Source: Archilochus colubris (lineage: Eukaryota; Chordata; Aves; Apodiformes; Trochilidae). From it: DNA of 64,000 nt. The notes beneath the pieces were generated by a model. The model had not been told where the DNA came from, made no database searches, and saw nothing but the letters and a program-made list of their open reading frames with translations. This document shows, in pieces, positions 50,705 through 63,972 of the stretch (the stretch's first letter is position 1; each line of letters opens with the position of its first letter). Location of the stretch: assembly GCA_023079485.1 (NCBI GenBank), contig CM041084.1:127159292-127223291 (forward strand). Direction: 5' to 3'. The translations under genes were made by a program, and so were the position numbers.

Positions 50705-53700
50705 TTTTTGTGATGACAGAGAAGCCACAACACTATTCTTGCAATTCCTTGGATCAGTTAGCTTTATTAGTAATTTTTCAGCAAGGTGAGAGCCACCACC
50801 ATGGAATATAAATGTTTTTCTAAGAGGAAACATCACTGTCCCTAGGTACATGGAAAAAATATTCTGACTGATAAGGCCTAATTGTACATAGGCTATTACA
50901 CAATCTTCCACTCATATTTCACATCTTAGGCTGCCCCTGTTCAGTTACAGCAAAAGTCTGCAATTCTTCTGACTGCATAATTTTTAATTGACCAATTTAT
51001 TAATAAAGCTGAACTACATTAAAATCTTGTTCTTCCAGGCTTTGGGGGATTATTAAATGACCTTATCAACTCCTGGAGGACAGCAAAAAACAATGTTTTG
51101 CAGTTAAAGTGAGAATTTTTCCCTGTTGAAAATTGCCTGTTGTTTTTATTATTGTAAGAACTGGTCCACTGAACTTAGCACAGCCTCTGAGGTCTCAGTG
51201 AGAATCCTATGATTAATGAGGTAGCCATTAATGTCAGTAGATTGAACAACTGAAATCTGATTATATTAAAGTGCTTCCCAAACATTAGGGTCACATTAAC
51301 AGTTTATTGAAACAAGCTGATAAAATTTAAAATGGTCATCTAATTCCCTAGGGTTCCTAATTGTTGCATGATAAATCACTCTGTAGAGAAATCTATTACA
51401 ATGTTCCAAATGAGAAAATGTAATTTACTGTACCATTAGTGGGGTGTTTGAAGCATATCAGTTCTTTCATGGGGGTGTTTTGTCAGAATAAGGCAAAAGT
51501 CTGTATATGGAGATATTTTTTTTCTTTTAGGTCAGGATAATGCTTATGTCTTGAGCTGCCTAAATTATGTAAGAAAAATGAGGCATCTTATGGAAACAAA
51601 TCATCTGACAGTGACTAGAAAGTCTCTTAATAAAGGTCCAGCATGAATGAGCATTCATCTATGTTTATGGTATTACTCTGCTTACAAGCACATTTTTTGC
51701 AGAGATTAAAAAGTTTTCATTACTCAGTTATAGTCAGTTCTTAAAGGGAAAGAATCAGCAGAAAATTCACAGTTCTGGTTTCAAAACCTCAGGTGCTTGG
51801 AAATAATCTCATCACAGAGGACCTAAATTACTAAAATCAATGCACACCTAGGGTCAGTCTTCATATCTGTTTCTCCTGGTGATAAAAATTCCCCCACACT
51901 CACCTGTATTTATGTCTTGCTTTTCTCCAGTTTATTCATGGTATACTCTTTTTATTCTCATTCTCTGTTTAAGTAGAGCTTGAGCTCCAGAGAGTAATAC
52001 ACATACTTCATTTTGTGTGTGTAAATTATGTGGTTCTAGTGCTTAATCTAAGTTTATAAAATGTATTCCTCTATCTGGGGGCAAAGCTGATGATTACTGT
52101 TGTGTTTGATATTTCTCAAATTCATACAAAACTAAAAAAGACATTACAACTTGAAACGTCTGTCACAATCACAACTAACATGGATAGACAGGCAGATATC
52201 CCTTTGTCTCAAAACTAAGCATCAGACTAAATAAAAAAAAAAAAAAAAGAAAGAAAAAGAAATTGAGACATTCTAGAAACTAAAGGATTTGTTTGTGAAC
52301 AGAATAGTAGAAAAGAGTTGCTGAAGGATGGAGACAAACTGCTGGCTGAAGCACCTTTATTTTTCTTAAGTCACATTGGAGGAGAAATGGTACAGAGTAA
52401 GGGACAACAGTTGTGTAATGTAGGGGTAACAAGTAACTGAATGACAAGCATCTCAACAGGCGCTAATTCAGATTCTTATTTAGTGGTAACCCCACTCAAG
52501 CAGTCACAATGACCATGCCCTTAAAATGCAGTAAGAATGAACCATGGGTTTAGATCTCACTGAAACTATGATTGTAGGGGCAAAAAAAAAATCTCAGCTT
52601 CACCCTTTTTATGAAAAGAGTGTTAAAATATTGTAAAAACAAGTGACTGAATAGGATAAAATGCTTATATCTTACCAATAGATACCTGGGGTATTTTGAA
52701 GTGTGTTTTTCTACCTGTGACAAAATTTTACTCACATTGGATATAAAGAGGAGATCTGTACATGTTACACTTCAAAAAAAACCAACAAAACAACAGGTGC
52801 AGGATGTGGAGTTGTTTGTATTGTTGCAGCTTTTAAGCATCTGGGAATTTCAGCTGCACAGCAGAGTTCAAGGTACAAGGAGAGGCACAAGCATAGGACA
52901 AGAAATGTTTCTGTAAGCTTCAGAGGGTAAAAGAAGACATGGCAGATGGATGTAGGGAAGTTAAATAGAACATTAAACAAGCAGACTCTCAGCATTATTT
53001 GCTGTAGGTTTCACAGAAAAGGGAAATTTTAGGCTGGCAGTGCAAAGAATAATAAGGTGCAGCTTTGTGAAAATTTGCTGTTCCCAGAAAAAACACATCT
53101 GGAAAAGGAATTACTGCCACTGCTTCCATTTTATACAGTGCCTCAATGGTCAGAATTGCCCCAGGGGAGACTCAAGTGCCATTTGCCAGCCTCAGTGGTG
53201 TGGAATTCAGGCTGAAGAGGATTCACAGTCATTTTTTGGAGTGCAAAACCTGTAGCTTTTTGAAGAGAGAAAAAAAAATCATGGAGTTAGTGAGTTGCTC
53301 TTTTTTTAAATGGATTTGGGTTTTTTTTTTTCACGAGAGGAAGCAGCAAAATGAGATGAAGTAACAGCAGAAAGTAGTGGAGTTACTGGTAAGTCACTGT
53401 CTGTAGGGGACTTGGGAGATCAGGCAGCAGACTTAAAATACATATTTAAACTGTAGAACTCATTGCTACAAGATACTGGAGAGATAAAAAGTTGGTTTTT
53501 TTAAAAAAATATATTAGATTTCTATGTAAGCTGGGTTCATCAGTATCCATTAACATGACTGACCCAAAGGACTTTTTGGCTTAAAAAGTCACTAAACAAT
53601 GCTGTTTTTTCTTTTCCTTTCTTACCAACTATTTATTACTTTGCTTTCAGATGAAAGGCACTAAGTCCTGAACAAAAAAGACTCACTGAAGATGATGAAC

Positions 53701-55880
53701 ATACCAGTCTTCACACGATGCTGATGAAAATACCAGACTTTCATGCACCCTTATGGAAGCACTGGAATGGGTCTGCCTGATCTTTCTGAGAGATTGAAGC
53801 CTTCCTGGGCAAAACACAATTCCTTTTTAACATCTCAATATGTTCCCATGGCCTGATGGGGCTCAAGGATCCAGCTGCCTTTCCCCAGTCACTAAGCCCA
53901 GGGATGAAACAGCATGAGATCCAGACCACTACATTAGATCTGCTTTCTGTTCCCTAAGCTGGGCAGTTCATTATTGTCATCTCCATTTATTTTTGGTCCT
54001 TGTGTTAACTTTCACTTTTTTCAGCTATTCAGTCATCTGGGCAACCTGCAAAACAGGGAAGAGGAACAAAGAAGAGTCCCAGGAACCATTAAATTTTTCT
54101 GTGGAACACATTTAAAAATGCACTTTTTTTTTTTCCTTAGATTAAGAGATGGGATGGAACAGTGAAAGAAAATGTGCAGAGATCAGATTAGAAACTTCAT
54201 CTGAGACTCAAGAAAGCAAAGGCAAACCCAAGAAAAGAGATAAATTAAGGGATGTGAATTAGTGTGATTTTGATTCATATTCAGTGTGACTGAAGTCGTT
54301 CCAGGGTAGTTCTGATTCAGTTCAACATAAATTTATTATTCACTTGGGAAGTCCAGCATAATCTGGATGAGTTTGGAAAATTAATGGCTGTAAAATGCAG
54401 AGATGTATGTGACAGGGACTGGGCTACATGGCAGGGCTTCTGTCAGGGAGAAGCTTCTGCTTCTCTTCTCACCCATGGGCATGCTTTCTGTCTTCTCAAG
54501 TCTGATACATGGGATGGTGGATTTGGAAAGAAGTAGAGTAGCACAACATGTGCAGATCATCCGTTGCCATCACCATAACACTGGGAGCGGGGAAGTGAGA
54601 AGAGACAAGGTTAAAGTATTCATTGAATGTATCAGTTTAGTAAATGGGAGGACTTGGGGGGTCCAAATTTGTTTTATGCCTATACATGGAGTAATGCAGC
54701 ACACACCATTGCATTTACAGAAGTTTCCCCTTCTACTGGAAACAAAGCTGAAGGCACACACCAAGGCCCATCTGGGTGGTCCACCTACAGTGTGGCTGCA
54801 GGATCCTCCCCCAGTTTGTCCTCTGTGTGCCTGGGGCTGGTATCTCATCCAAAGCTCCTCACCACTGAAGTTTAGTCTGGATTTACAGTACTAGACCCAT
54901 ACAAGGTCCCAGCAAATCAAATCCCTGTCATACCTGTTGGTAATGTAGACCTACCCTTAGTGTCCTTCCTTTCTTGTAAATCCACATCAAACCAAACACA
55001 ACATAGAGGAACCGAAAAAACACATCAGTGAAATACATTGGTAGAGCTGCTGAGCTCAAGCAGTTATTGATGGAAGTAAGAGCACCTGGAGGGCAGGTTT
55101 GCAGATCCAGCCATCACCCCCGACCAATTTTCTCTCCCATGCAGTGAACAAGAGGTGGGAAAAGGGGGCGCAAGGGCTGTGGATCTGCCCCATGTAGCAC
55201 AAACTTAGGTTTGCATTACACTAGGTTGTCATGCTGGTTAGCTAAAATTTCTGCCTCTCAACCCAAAGAGACACCACTGGGATTTCCATTGTACTCACTG
55301 CCTTACTGGGCATCCTGAAGAACTGGTAAAAAGAGGAATAAATAAGAAAATAAAGTAATAACAAGCTAATAAATTAGCAGACTGTTTCCCTGACAGTAAC
55401 TGATTTGCTAGACTATGTGATGGTAATTTACTGCACAGTTATTGGCTTGGGAGCACAAAATTGTACATCACTTGCCCACTTTTTTATTCTTTAGGAGTTG
55501 GCTGACTTTGAATTGAAGACTGCAGAGTCTCCATGGCTGTGGATGTACCCCCACAGAGATTTTTTAATACACTATTTTACTGAGGAAAGGTTCTTCAGAT
55601 GTAACTTGTCTGTCAATTTTTCCCTAATTATTGTTATTACTGCAATCTATGAATGATATCTATGAATTTCCGTGGATCTGTGATAACTATGGATTTCTAA
55701 GTTTTGGCATTAGAAACATGAATCTTGCCTAATGTGCAATTCAGCTCCTCTGAAGCTGCTGAAGGGTTCCATGCTGGTTTGCAGGGACTGCTTGCACACA
55801 ACACATTGAAAATTGGCCCTTTGAATAGTTGGCAGTAGAGTTCTTTGTCATACCTTTTGTGTGAAATTACCTTCCTAGTT
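50705..55880. other. Intergenic, no named gene
   Basis: No repeat family was recognised apart from A-runs at 52231-52258 and simple T-runs. A 163-codon plus-strand frame at 54403-54894 lies in locally GC-richer DNA. It has no known motif and no splice support, so I do not call it a gene. Confidence 0.4.
52231..52258. repeat. A-rich tract
   Basis: An A-run broken only by single G after position 52246. No recognisable retroposed body lies on either side. Confidence 0.75.
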
Positions 55881-55884
55881 TTGG

Positions 55885-55940
55885 TAAAACCCAACTGAAG
55901 TCAATAGAACTACTGCAGAGATGAATTTGGACCTTTGTAT
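55885..55940. repeat. Old amniote repeat fragment
   Basis: 'aactgaagtcaatagaactactgcagagatgaatttggacc' resembles a widely scattered sauropsid repeat that contains 'gaagtcaatgg' and ends in 'atttggccc'. Assigned by memory of the pattern only. Confidence 0.35.
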
Positions 55941-56235
55941 TTTGTTTATTCTAAAAAAGAAAAAAAGCCTTTTATTGAGTAAGAAAATACACATAGTATT
56001 TACCAGAACGCTCTCAAAAGCTTTTTCATAAATACATGTTGTATTTCCATTCATCTAAATGTGTATTTGTATTTTTACAAAAAAACCTACTTATTAGTAG
56101 CACAGTTAAATAAGTGTTTTGGATGTTTAGTAGGAGTTCCTGAGCTCAAGCATGATTTACCTTATCGGCTATAATGACTACCAGGATAAATGCATATTTT
56201 GCTGTAACTAAAAATGCATATTATTAATATTTTTA

Positions 56236-56400
56236 TCACAGTTTACATTTATATAGTGCCTTTCATCCCCCAAACCATAGGGTATTATGTATGTGAATAA
56301 TCCTATTGAACTGGTGTGAATAGTCCATTGAAACCAATGGGACTATTCACACAAGCAAGGCTATTCACATGAATTAGAGCTATAGACTCTGGCCTTCATT
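56236..56400. repeat. Old amniote palindromic repeat with hairpin
   Basis: It starts 'tttacatttatatagtgcctttcatcc', a phrase known from old amniote retroposons. It continues into an inverted repeat at 56314-56352: GTGTGAATAGTCCATTG, loop AAAC, then the complementary arm with one extra base. A second 'aggctattcacatga' copy follows. The family is not named here. Confidence 0.5.
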
Positions 56401-56714
56401 CTATAATGCATTTTTTCTCCATAAAATTGACAGTCGCCATACATGTTAGTTTTAAATAAATTAATGGGATAGGAGATTAATTTGCAAATGCTGCTTCTTT
56501 CAATATATTTTCAGAAATTCACGTTTATGAATGAGGGTAGGAGGCCAAAGAATTTAATCTCTCTCAAGAGTATGTTAATATGATAGTTCAGTACTGATGT
56601 AAAATGAAGATGTCTCTTGTTAATGGCTCATCCCAAAACAACTTCCTACAAATAAGGGGCTTAACCCTAGAAATTTTTACTTAAGGAACCAGGTTTTAAT
56701 CATGTTAAGAATCT

Positions 56715-56785
56715 TATTTCAGTGGGATTACTCACGTGAGTTATCCTTGATCCAGGATCAAGATTAAGGCCAGGTAAACCAGTGG
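56715..56785. repeat. Second old palindromic repeat fragment
   Basis: 'cagtgggattactcacgtgagt' resembles the 'caatgggactattcacac' arm at 56.34 kb. It is followed by a 17-base palindrome (56746-56762, cttgatccaggatcaag). Confidence 0.4.
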
Positions 56786-57984
56786 CTAATATAATTGATT
56801 GCCTTTTTGGTCTATGTTAAGTATTTTACACTGAAAAAAAGATGTGAGGAGTCAGATTTGGGTGACATTAGTGATGCTCAGGAATCAAACTTCTTGCAAA
56901 ATTCAGGATGTTAGTTTTTACTTTACCAGTTCTAATTCAACAATGCACCAGGCATAACATTCCAAGAGAGAATAATTTAATTTGGCACGACTTTTTGTAA
57001 AAAGATTCTTGCTCTGCTTTGCTTCATGTTGCTTTCTCCTGCTCTCTCAGTCCACCCTGGCCTATGTCCAGCTGAGCAGTCGTGGAACCACACATTGATC
57101 ATCTCAAGGATCAATCTGTCTGAAAACCAACTAGTTTTTGTCCAGTTCAGTTTTAACCCATGCTATTTTCTCAGCTGAAGTCCATGACTGCACAAATAAT
57201 TGTACCAGCACCAGGGAGACAGTGATCCTCCTCTTAAAGTGTGAAATGGTGGAACCGTGTCCTTCAAAATTGCCCATAAAACTACAGCATTAGTGTGCAA
57301 GCCCTGAGGTCACCAGTGACCTGATTGTTGGAAACGTTTAACACTCAGTGACAGCTCAAGTTGTTTTTCCTTCTAACAGGAACAGTGTTAAGTACTTTGG
57401 AAAGGTATCCTAGCACACAGAGGTAGGAGTGGTGGACTTGAAGAGGACATTGAAGGGCTGTGTGTGCTCTGGAGCAGCTCTTACCCACCCACCTGTATGC
57501 AGGACAGCCAGGGTTAAAAAGAATTTTGAGAATGTCTGGTAAAGCAGAAACATCAAAAAAGAAGTGTGTTGATAGCACAGTGTCTGAAGTCACTGGAGAT
57601 ACAAGCAGCTTCCTTTCAGATCACCATAGTGCCTGATTTGGAGCATTGGCCCCCATTTTTGTGACTCTCACATAAGGTCCCTGCACACTGGCTGAGGGAT
57701 CAAGCCTCTTGCCTTTCTTTCTTGCCTTTAAAATGCAATGTAAAGCAAAAAACCTCCCATGAGAGGACACCCTGGCAGATGGGGGACTCCCTTGCAGACA
57801 CCTGAGACCAGAGCTTATGTTCTTGCTGTAAAGCAGGCAGAGGGATGGTGAGAAAAAAGGAAAACTCCATTTACCTACTGGCTCACTAAAACTGAGCATA
57901 TCACTCAGCTGGACATGTCCAATGAAGGGGAAGTTCTGGGAATGAGCCCTAAATGAGAGTTTGCAAGGATGATCCAAGTGGGCT

Positions 57985-58105
57985 TGCTCGAGGTTACCCC
58001 GGGGTTAGGCACAACTGGTGAGATTAGACTGTCCCATTGGCAGGAGTACTGCCATCTCTTGGTGCCTAAGGAAATCAATGTAGGCATTTAGTTGTTTTGG
58101 AAGAC
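57985..58105. repeat. Possible old amniote repeat
   Basis: 'ttaggcacaactgg...ggtgcctaaggaaatcaatgtaggcatttag' has the alternating taggcac and gtgcctaa words of a common sauropsid repeat. Weak evidence. Confidence 0.25.
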
Positions 58106-60589
58106 CTCAGTTTTTCTTACTGCTGAAGTTAAGTACTTCAAGTAGCTGAGTGATGCCCAAGTCTCCTTGCAGATTAGCCCTAAATTGTTAGAAAAAGTGT
58201 TATTTATTCAATATATATATGTTATATTCCATGTAAAGCTTACTATGCCTTGGCCTAGAGGTTGTGTTACCCTGCCTTTAGGAATGATCACAGCCATGGG
58301 AGAAATATTAGACAAAAATTCTCTTTTTAGTTTTGTATCCATTATTTGGCTTTTTTCTTGGTTCTGAATATTACATGGCCCAAACAGGTCTTATTCTCTC
58401 TCAGAAAGGAAATATATGCAAAAGGGCATTTAAGAATCTCTGTTCAAATGTCTTAAAACAGGTGGAAAAAGCTTTTTCAGCAAAATTTTTTAAGAAGGTA
58501 TATTTAATACTTTGTTTTCTTAAGCATTTATTTCAAATACTCCAGATTCACTATGCTTTTAATACTAATGTCATACTTAAAATAAATCACAGTGTGTACT
58601 TCCTGTGATCTTTTCAGAACGCAATAAAACAGATTGTTTTTAATGGCTGTTCCAGCAATGAAAAATATCTGTGTTAGGTGGAAACAACAAATTGATGCTT
58701 TTTCAATTCCTTTTAATGGCACGAGGATCTTTGCAACATGCTGTGAAAAATATTCTCTTAATGATAGGCCTGTGGCACAACTTAAAGAGTCATCAAGAAA
58801 TAAATGCTCTGCTGTCTGGCTGGCAGCTTGGTGTCCCTTAATTGAAGTATTATAAGATTCTGTGCAGAGTAAAGCCTCCAGGGTTTTGTAGCTAAATGGC
58901 ACGGACACCTCTGATGAGACATGCAGATGAAGATGTGTCAATACAATCTTCACCAATTTGCTGTAATAGCAGAGACTGATTAATTTTATAACCACGGGTA
59001 CTTCTATTAGCTAACCTAAGGAATGATTTAGACTTTATTAAGTGACTTATTTCTATCTTTTTTTGAGAGACTTCTACAACATAGTTTATCTCCAAGTGCT
59101 AGAGAGCAACAATTTTTTCTAATAAGGTTTCTAAATTTATTATTTCAAGAAGGATCATGAGTGTGAATCAGTTACATGTAGTTTAGTCAGGGTGAGTCTT
59201 TGTGACTTGGCAAATCAACTGTACTTAGATTGGTGTTTCTCAAAAAATAGCATCTTGATATCCTGTGCAACTGAAGTGGCAGTTCCTATATGCATTTTTA
59301 ATGTACAAAAAGGAAAATTGAAGCAACTAAATCAAAAGTATGTGGCTCTATATTTTTATCTTTTTTTGCTAGACAATAAAACTCTTTTAATATTTTATTA
59401 TAATTGCTTATGGTCATCTAACGTGATATGGTTGCTCTTAATCAGGCAACACTTTATATTTCAGGGCTTCAATAAAATATGAATTACCTTATGAACATAC
59501 CGTTTCATGATTGCTCTGCACAGTGCTGGCTGTGCAGTCACGCTGTGCTTTCTCTTAGGAATAAGGAACCCAAAATTACTCTTGTACATCTTGGACCCAG
59601 CATACAGTTAAGAAAATTGTCTTTCTTGTCTGGATGGAAAAAACATGCATTGATGGTTGTCATTGGTTTCCTTAACCATTGTCTTCAGCAGGAAAACTGA
59701 TATCCATATCTTTTCTATAGGAGATACCAGTGTGCCTTCCACTGCACACCCTGCATTGTACTCACTGCTTCCTCCTGACATGGGACTGCATCCTTAGTGC
59801 TGAAGGAGAGGGTTTTGTCACGAGGTGGGGAGACAAACCTCCTTCCTTGTGAATATAAAAATCTTTCTTACCAAGAATACAGAAGACAGACTGACCTTAT
59901 CTTTTTATTTTTCAGTTGTTTTGGTTTGTTTTGGTTTTTTTCCAGCTAGCCAGCTCTCATACAAACTAATAAGGAATATGCTGCTCACAATAGCCAGATC
60001 AACACATCACAAATTATAGTAATCGACATGGGTATGGAGTAACCCATTTCCAGCCCATGGCTCAAAGTTTCCCTCATACCCAAATGGCAGAGAAAGCAGT
60101 TGCTCTTTGCTCATTGTGATCACATTATAACCCAGCTGTGTATTAGTGTTTTGTCTGATTCTGGGGTGGACACTTGCTGCAGGAAATATGTTACAAGGTA
60201 GGAGAACTTCACATACAATCTGAGGTTCATACTTTCCCCCATCAGCAGAAATGTGTGAAGATACATATTTGGATAGGAGCTTTTTTCCTCCCTTTCCCCT
60301 GTTGCTTTGTATTCTGACTTTTTTCTTTACATGTGATTAATTTTTTTTATATATTATCAATAGAGGCTGAGTTAATCAACATATTTCAACATTTGTCTGT
60401 TTAAAAATTGTTCCCATTACTTGTTTCATAAAGTTTCTTCTCTTTGATCAGCTTATGAAATTATGAAACAGTAACAAAAAATTCCTCAGGAGTAAACAAC
60501 TAATTTCACTTGTTCTTATGCATACGTGCAGCTTACTTTAATAGCATGATTCTCCAGAATCACAGTACATTAAGTATTAATTCTTGCAG
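58106..60589. other. AT-rich intergenic or intronic DNA
   Basis: No repeat or exon is supported. The stretch 58528-58995 is open for 155 codons on the minus strand and partly open on the plus strand as well (see findings). A GTTTT-type run lies at 59917-59942. Confidence 0.4.
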
Positions 60590-60811
60590 GCATCTGAAAG
60601 TTCAGCCTACAAGATTTATGGGAATCCCTACTTTTTGACTTGCCTGAGATCTTCTGAAGGTCAAATTATTTCTGACTTTGTCTCCTGTAAGCTCCTTATA
60701 CATTTTTCTCATGTGTCTGGTCCTAGCTGTGTGCAAGTGGTTGTTTCATCTGGCATTGTGGACCCAAATGCTTGTCACTGCAGACATGTTCAAAGAAGTA
60801 ATTCTCTAAAG
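60590..60811 (+). CDS. Candidate internal exon of unrecognised gene
   Basis: It is bounded on the left by 'attaattcttgcag' and on the right by AAG|GTTTGT, giving 222 bases, exactly 74 codons, phase 0 at both ends. The peptide begins ASESSAYKIYGNPYFLTCLR. It has a hydrophobic, cysteine-bearing middle (residues 32-58, including HVSGPSCVQVVVSSGIVDP) and a basic end. It looks like folded extracellular or luminal protein rather than low-complexity sequence. The donor is weak, and CCT|GTAAGC at about 60688 is another possible donor. I do not recognise the family. Whether it belongs with 49819-50046 is unknown; that exon ends in a stop, so they are not simply consecutive. Confidence 0.3.
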
Positions 60812-61338
60812 GTTTGTGACAACAACATCCCTCTGGAATTCAAGAAAACGTTGGTAATCACTTTTATCGTACTTAGTTTGCCTTTTTTCACTTTCCTGTA
60901 TGTGCAGGCTTCATTTATTCCTCTATCCTAACTTGGCTCTATGTCACCCCTACGGTTTGGAGTTGCAGGTTAGAACTGGAGCAAGAATGTGTAATCTGGC
61001 TGCTTTATGGCAAGCAGGGAGATGCCAGCTATATCCAGAATACTTCTCTCAGTATTGCAGGCTTGTTCCTCCTAGAAAGAAGAAGAATAATGCTGCTGAT
61101 TCAGATTGTATTCTTGTTAGTGTAAGACAGCTGATGCTTTCATTTCTTACTGAATGCTGCTGTGGCAGCTCCATGATGTCTCACCTACCAGTTAGTTTTG
61201 CCTTCAAGACCTTCACAAGGAAGTGAGACTGAGGCTGATGAGAAGAGGTACTGGGGCACTTTAGGAAGAACCGTACCCTGATACTTGAATTGGGAGCACA
61301 AGGACATGGTTGAGAAATGTCTTAAAAAAGTCTACTTA

Positions 61339-61362
61339 TGTGTGTGTGTGTCTCTGTGTGTT
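61339..61362. repeat. TG microsatellite
   Basis: A (TG)n run interrupted once by 'tctc', about 24 bases. Confidence 0.8.
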
Positions 61363-63951
61363 TGCATTTATACATTAATCACCAGAAATATGCCTTATAA
61401 AGGAATCCTGTATGGCTAGATCACTTTCCAAATTAAAACACAGGCTATTACTTAGCTTATACCTGCAATTTTAGCACCCTGACCTCCACATTGTCACAGG
61501 GAGACAGGAAGAACCAAGCTCAGATGAGCTCATTGGCACCATATTTTCCCATCCAACGAAGCTCCCTAACCCTTAGAGCAGCTCTGCACCTCAGACTGAT
61601 TGAATCACTAAACACTATTGATTTCAGCTTTCCAGAGCAGCCATTCACACAACCTACAGTGTATAAAAGAGCTTCTATTCTCCTTAAAAATGATTTAATA
61701 ACTAAAATAAATGTCAGTGGGAGGACTGTGAACTTATTAAGAAGAGGTAGACCTCTTGGAGAGTTGCACGTAGACTGAATGTGTATGCATATAGATTTAA
61801 ATAATGATACATGTATTTTCAGCCCAAGCCTGGCACAGCAGCAAAATGGACCTCAGAGCGGGTGCAGATACATGGGACAAATTGCATATACATCTGCACA
61901 GGGAAACCCAGAGCTCAGGTGCTCCATGTCAAGTAATCCTTCCCTGGAGGCTCCTGAAGGCTGAAAAATGTATACTCACAAAAATGGACTGTGTCCCCGG
62001 GTCACAGAGGCTGTCCCCAAAGACCCATTCACACCCACCTTGGTGAGGTGTTTTTCTGTCTTGAGAGTGACAGCAGGGGAAGAACTTCTGCCTTGCAGCC
62101 CAAAACACACCAACTTGGGTCCATCCTGCTCATCAATGAGTGGAAGTGCTACTTTCTTTGACTGTAAATTGGGTACAGATTCCTAGCAATCCAAGCAGTT
62201 TTCCAGTGCACCTGGAATTTTTTTACCCTTTTTTCCTCCCATCTTGCTGAAGTGTAAGCACTTTGGTGGATGCTGGGGAAGAGGGACCAGGTGCCTTCCC
62301 CAGCTCCCATCCCTGCCCACCTTGGGAAGGGAACGGCCATGGCTGTGCCTGCTCTGCACCTCCATGGACCTGGAGGAAAGAAAGAGTTCCTGCTTTGTGA
62401 AGAAGTAGTGCACTGCCCTGGCTTTGCCCCAGCATCTCCCAATCTTTAAATAGTCCTGTTTGTTTATTCTTTCTGGAGGTGAAGCACAGAAAATACAAAA
62501 CCACGCCAGGCACTTCAAGTTAACTCTGATTGATAGTCTGTTGCAGGCAGTAAAAATCTCTTATCACCTCTGATAGACAGTGGATCAGGCAGACACTGAG
62601 GCACTAAGAAAATCTAAAACTCCATATACATGTGGACACATTCATACATTATATACATCTGTGCATTGCTTTAAATTTTCATACTTATGTAGCATAATGA
62701 TAAATTATAAAGTGGGACCGTTGCTCTGTTAGCTTTTGAAAAATAAAAATATGAAATACCTTCCCTAAAAATGGACAAGATTTCTTATATTACATGTTCT
62801 TAAGGCATGACAACCATTGAAAGAGCTATTTAGTATGTTACATGGTTTAATAAAAATAACTTGTCTGGCAATGTCTGAAAGCTTTTGCAGCTGCAGGGGT
62901 ACTTCTTGGAAATAAATTTCTGTTTACACAGGTGCAGCCATATTTAACAAAATTTTTATATGCAATGCAAACAGCTGCCTGTCTGTTTTCTTTGGCAGAG
63001 CTCTTTCCAACTGAAACAATTTGTATCAAACATATCTCTCTGTGATACCTATATAAACAATAGACAGAATTCCTGTGAAAGGAAAAGGTTTTCAATAATG
63101 TGTCTTTTAGATAAACTGGAAAGCAGAAGCAGCCTTATCAGAAAAACCTGGGCCTTTGTGAGATATTTTATGGTTGAGAAAACCTCAGGAATCCACCAGG
63201 GAAGTGCTAAGCACTCTAGGATAACTCAAGAGTTTTATCAAGTTAGAATCAAGCTGAAGGATTCTATGATCAGTAAAAGATACTTGGTATATTGGATATT
63301 TTCCTTAAGAGCAGTACCATAAGTACTGAGGTACACTACATTCTTCAAATTTTGTGGTATTTTTATATAGAATGAAGTATTTGCCAAAATATTTAGCTTT
63401 CAGTCAATTATCATTTTTTACTATACAAGAAATATTTTTTTAATTTTTTCTATTTTATGAAATCTTAGGTTATTCAGAAAAACATAATTTTCAGGAGACT
63501 TTGGAACCCTGCACTTTTCCAATTCTTTGCAAATACATGTGCTTTTTTAAAAGACTACCTTAATCTCTAGCTTGCTTTCTTTCATTTGAAATTAAGTAGA
63601 TGAAAATTAGATTTTAAGCTGCAGTGTGTAGTTTGGGTTTCATAGGCACCTTCCTTGTTCCCAACCAAAACAGCAAATAACAAGAAAAGATTTCTTTATT
63701 TGTCCTGATGTTCACAATTCCTTCCACTATTTGTGCACATAGACATTTTTTCTGTTGCTTTTGCAGCAAAAAATGTTAGCACTAATATTTGTTGCTATTG
63801 ATTCAAATTCTGTTCAAAAAGTTATTGCACACACAGAAAATACAGCTCTAACATTAAATACCAGTTCAATTATTGTAGCACTCATGAAAAATAATATTCT
63901 GCCTGCCATGGAAAAGCAAACTCTCCAACAACATCATCATCTTATGAATGC

Positions 63952-63972
63952 ATTTCTTTCTTTCTTTCTTTT
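63952..63972. repeat. TTTC microsatellite
   Basis: About five TTTC units near the right edge. Confidence 0.8.
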
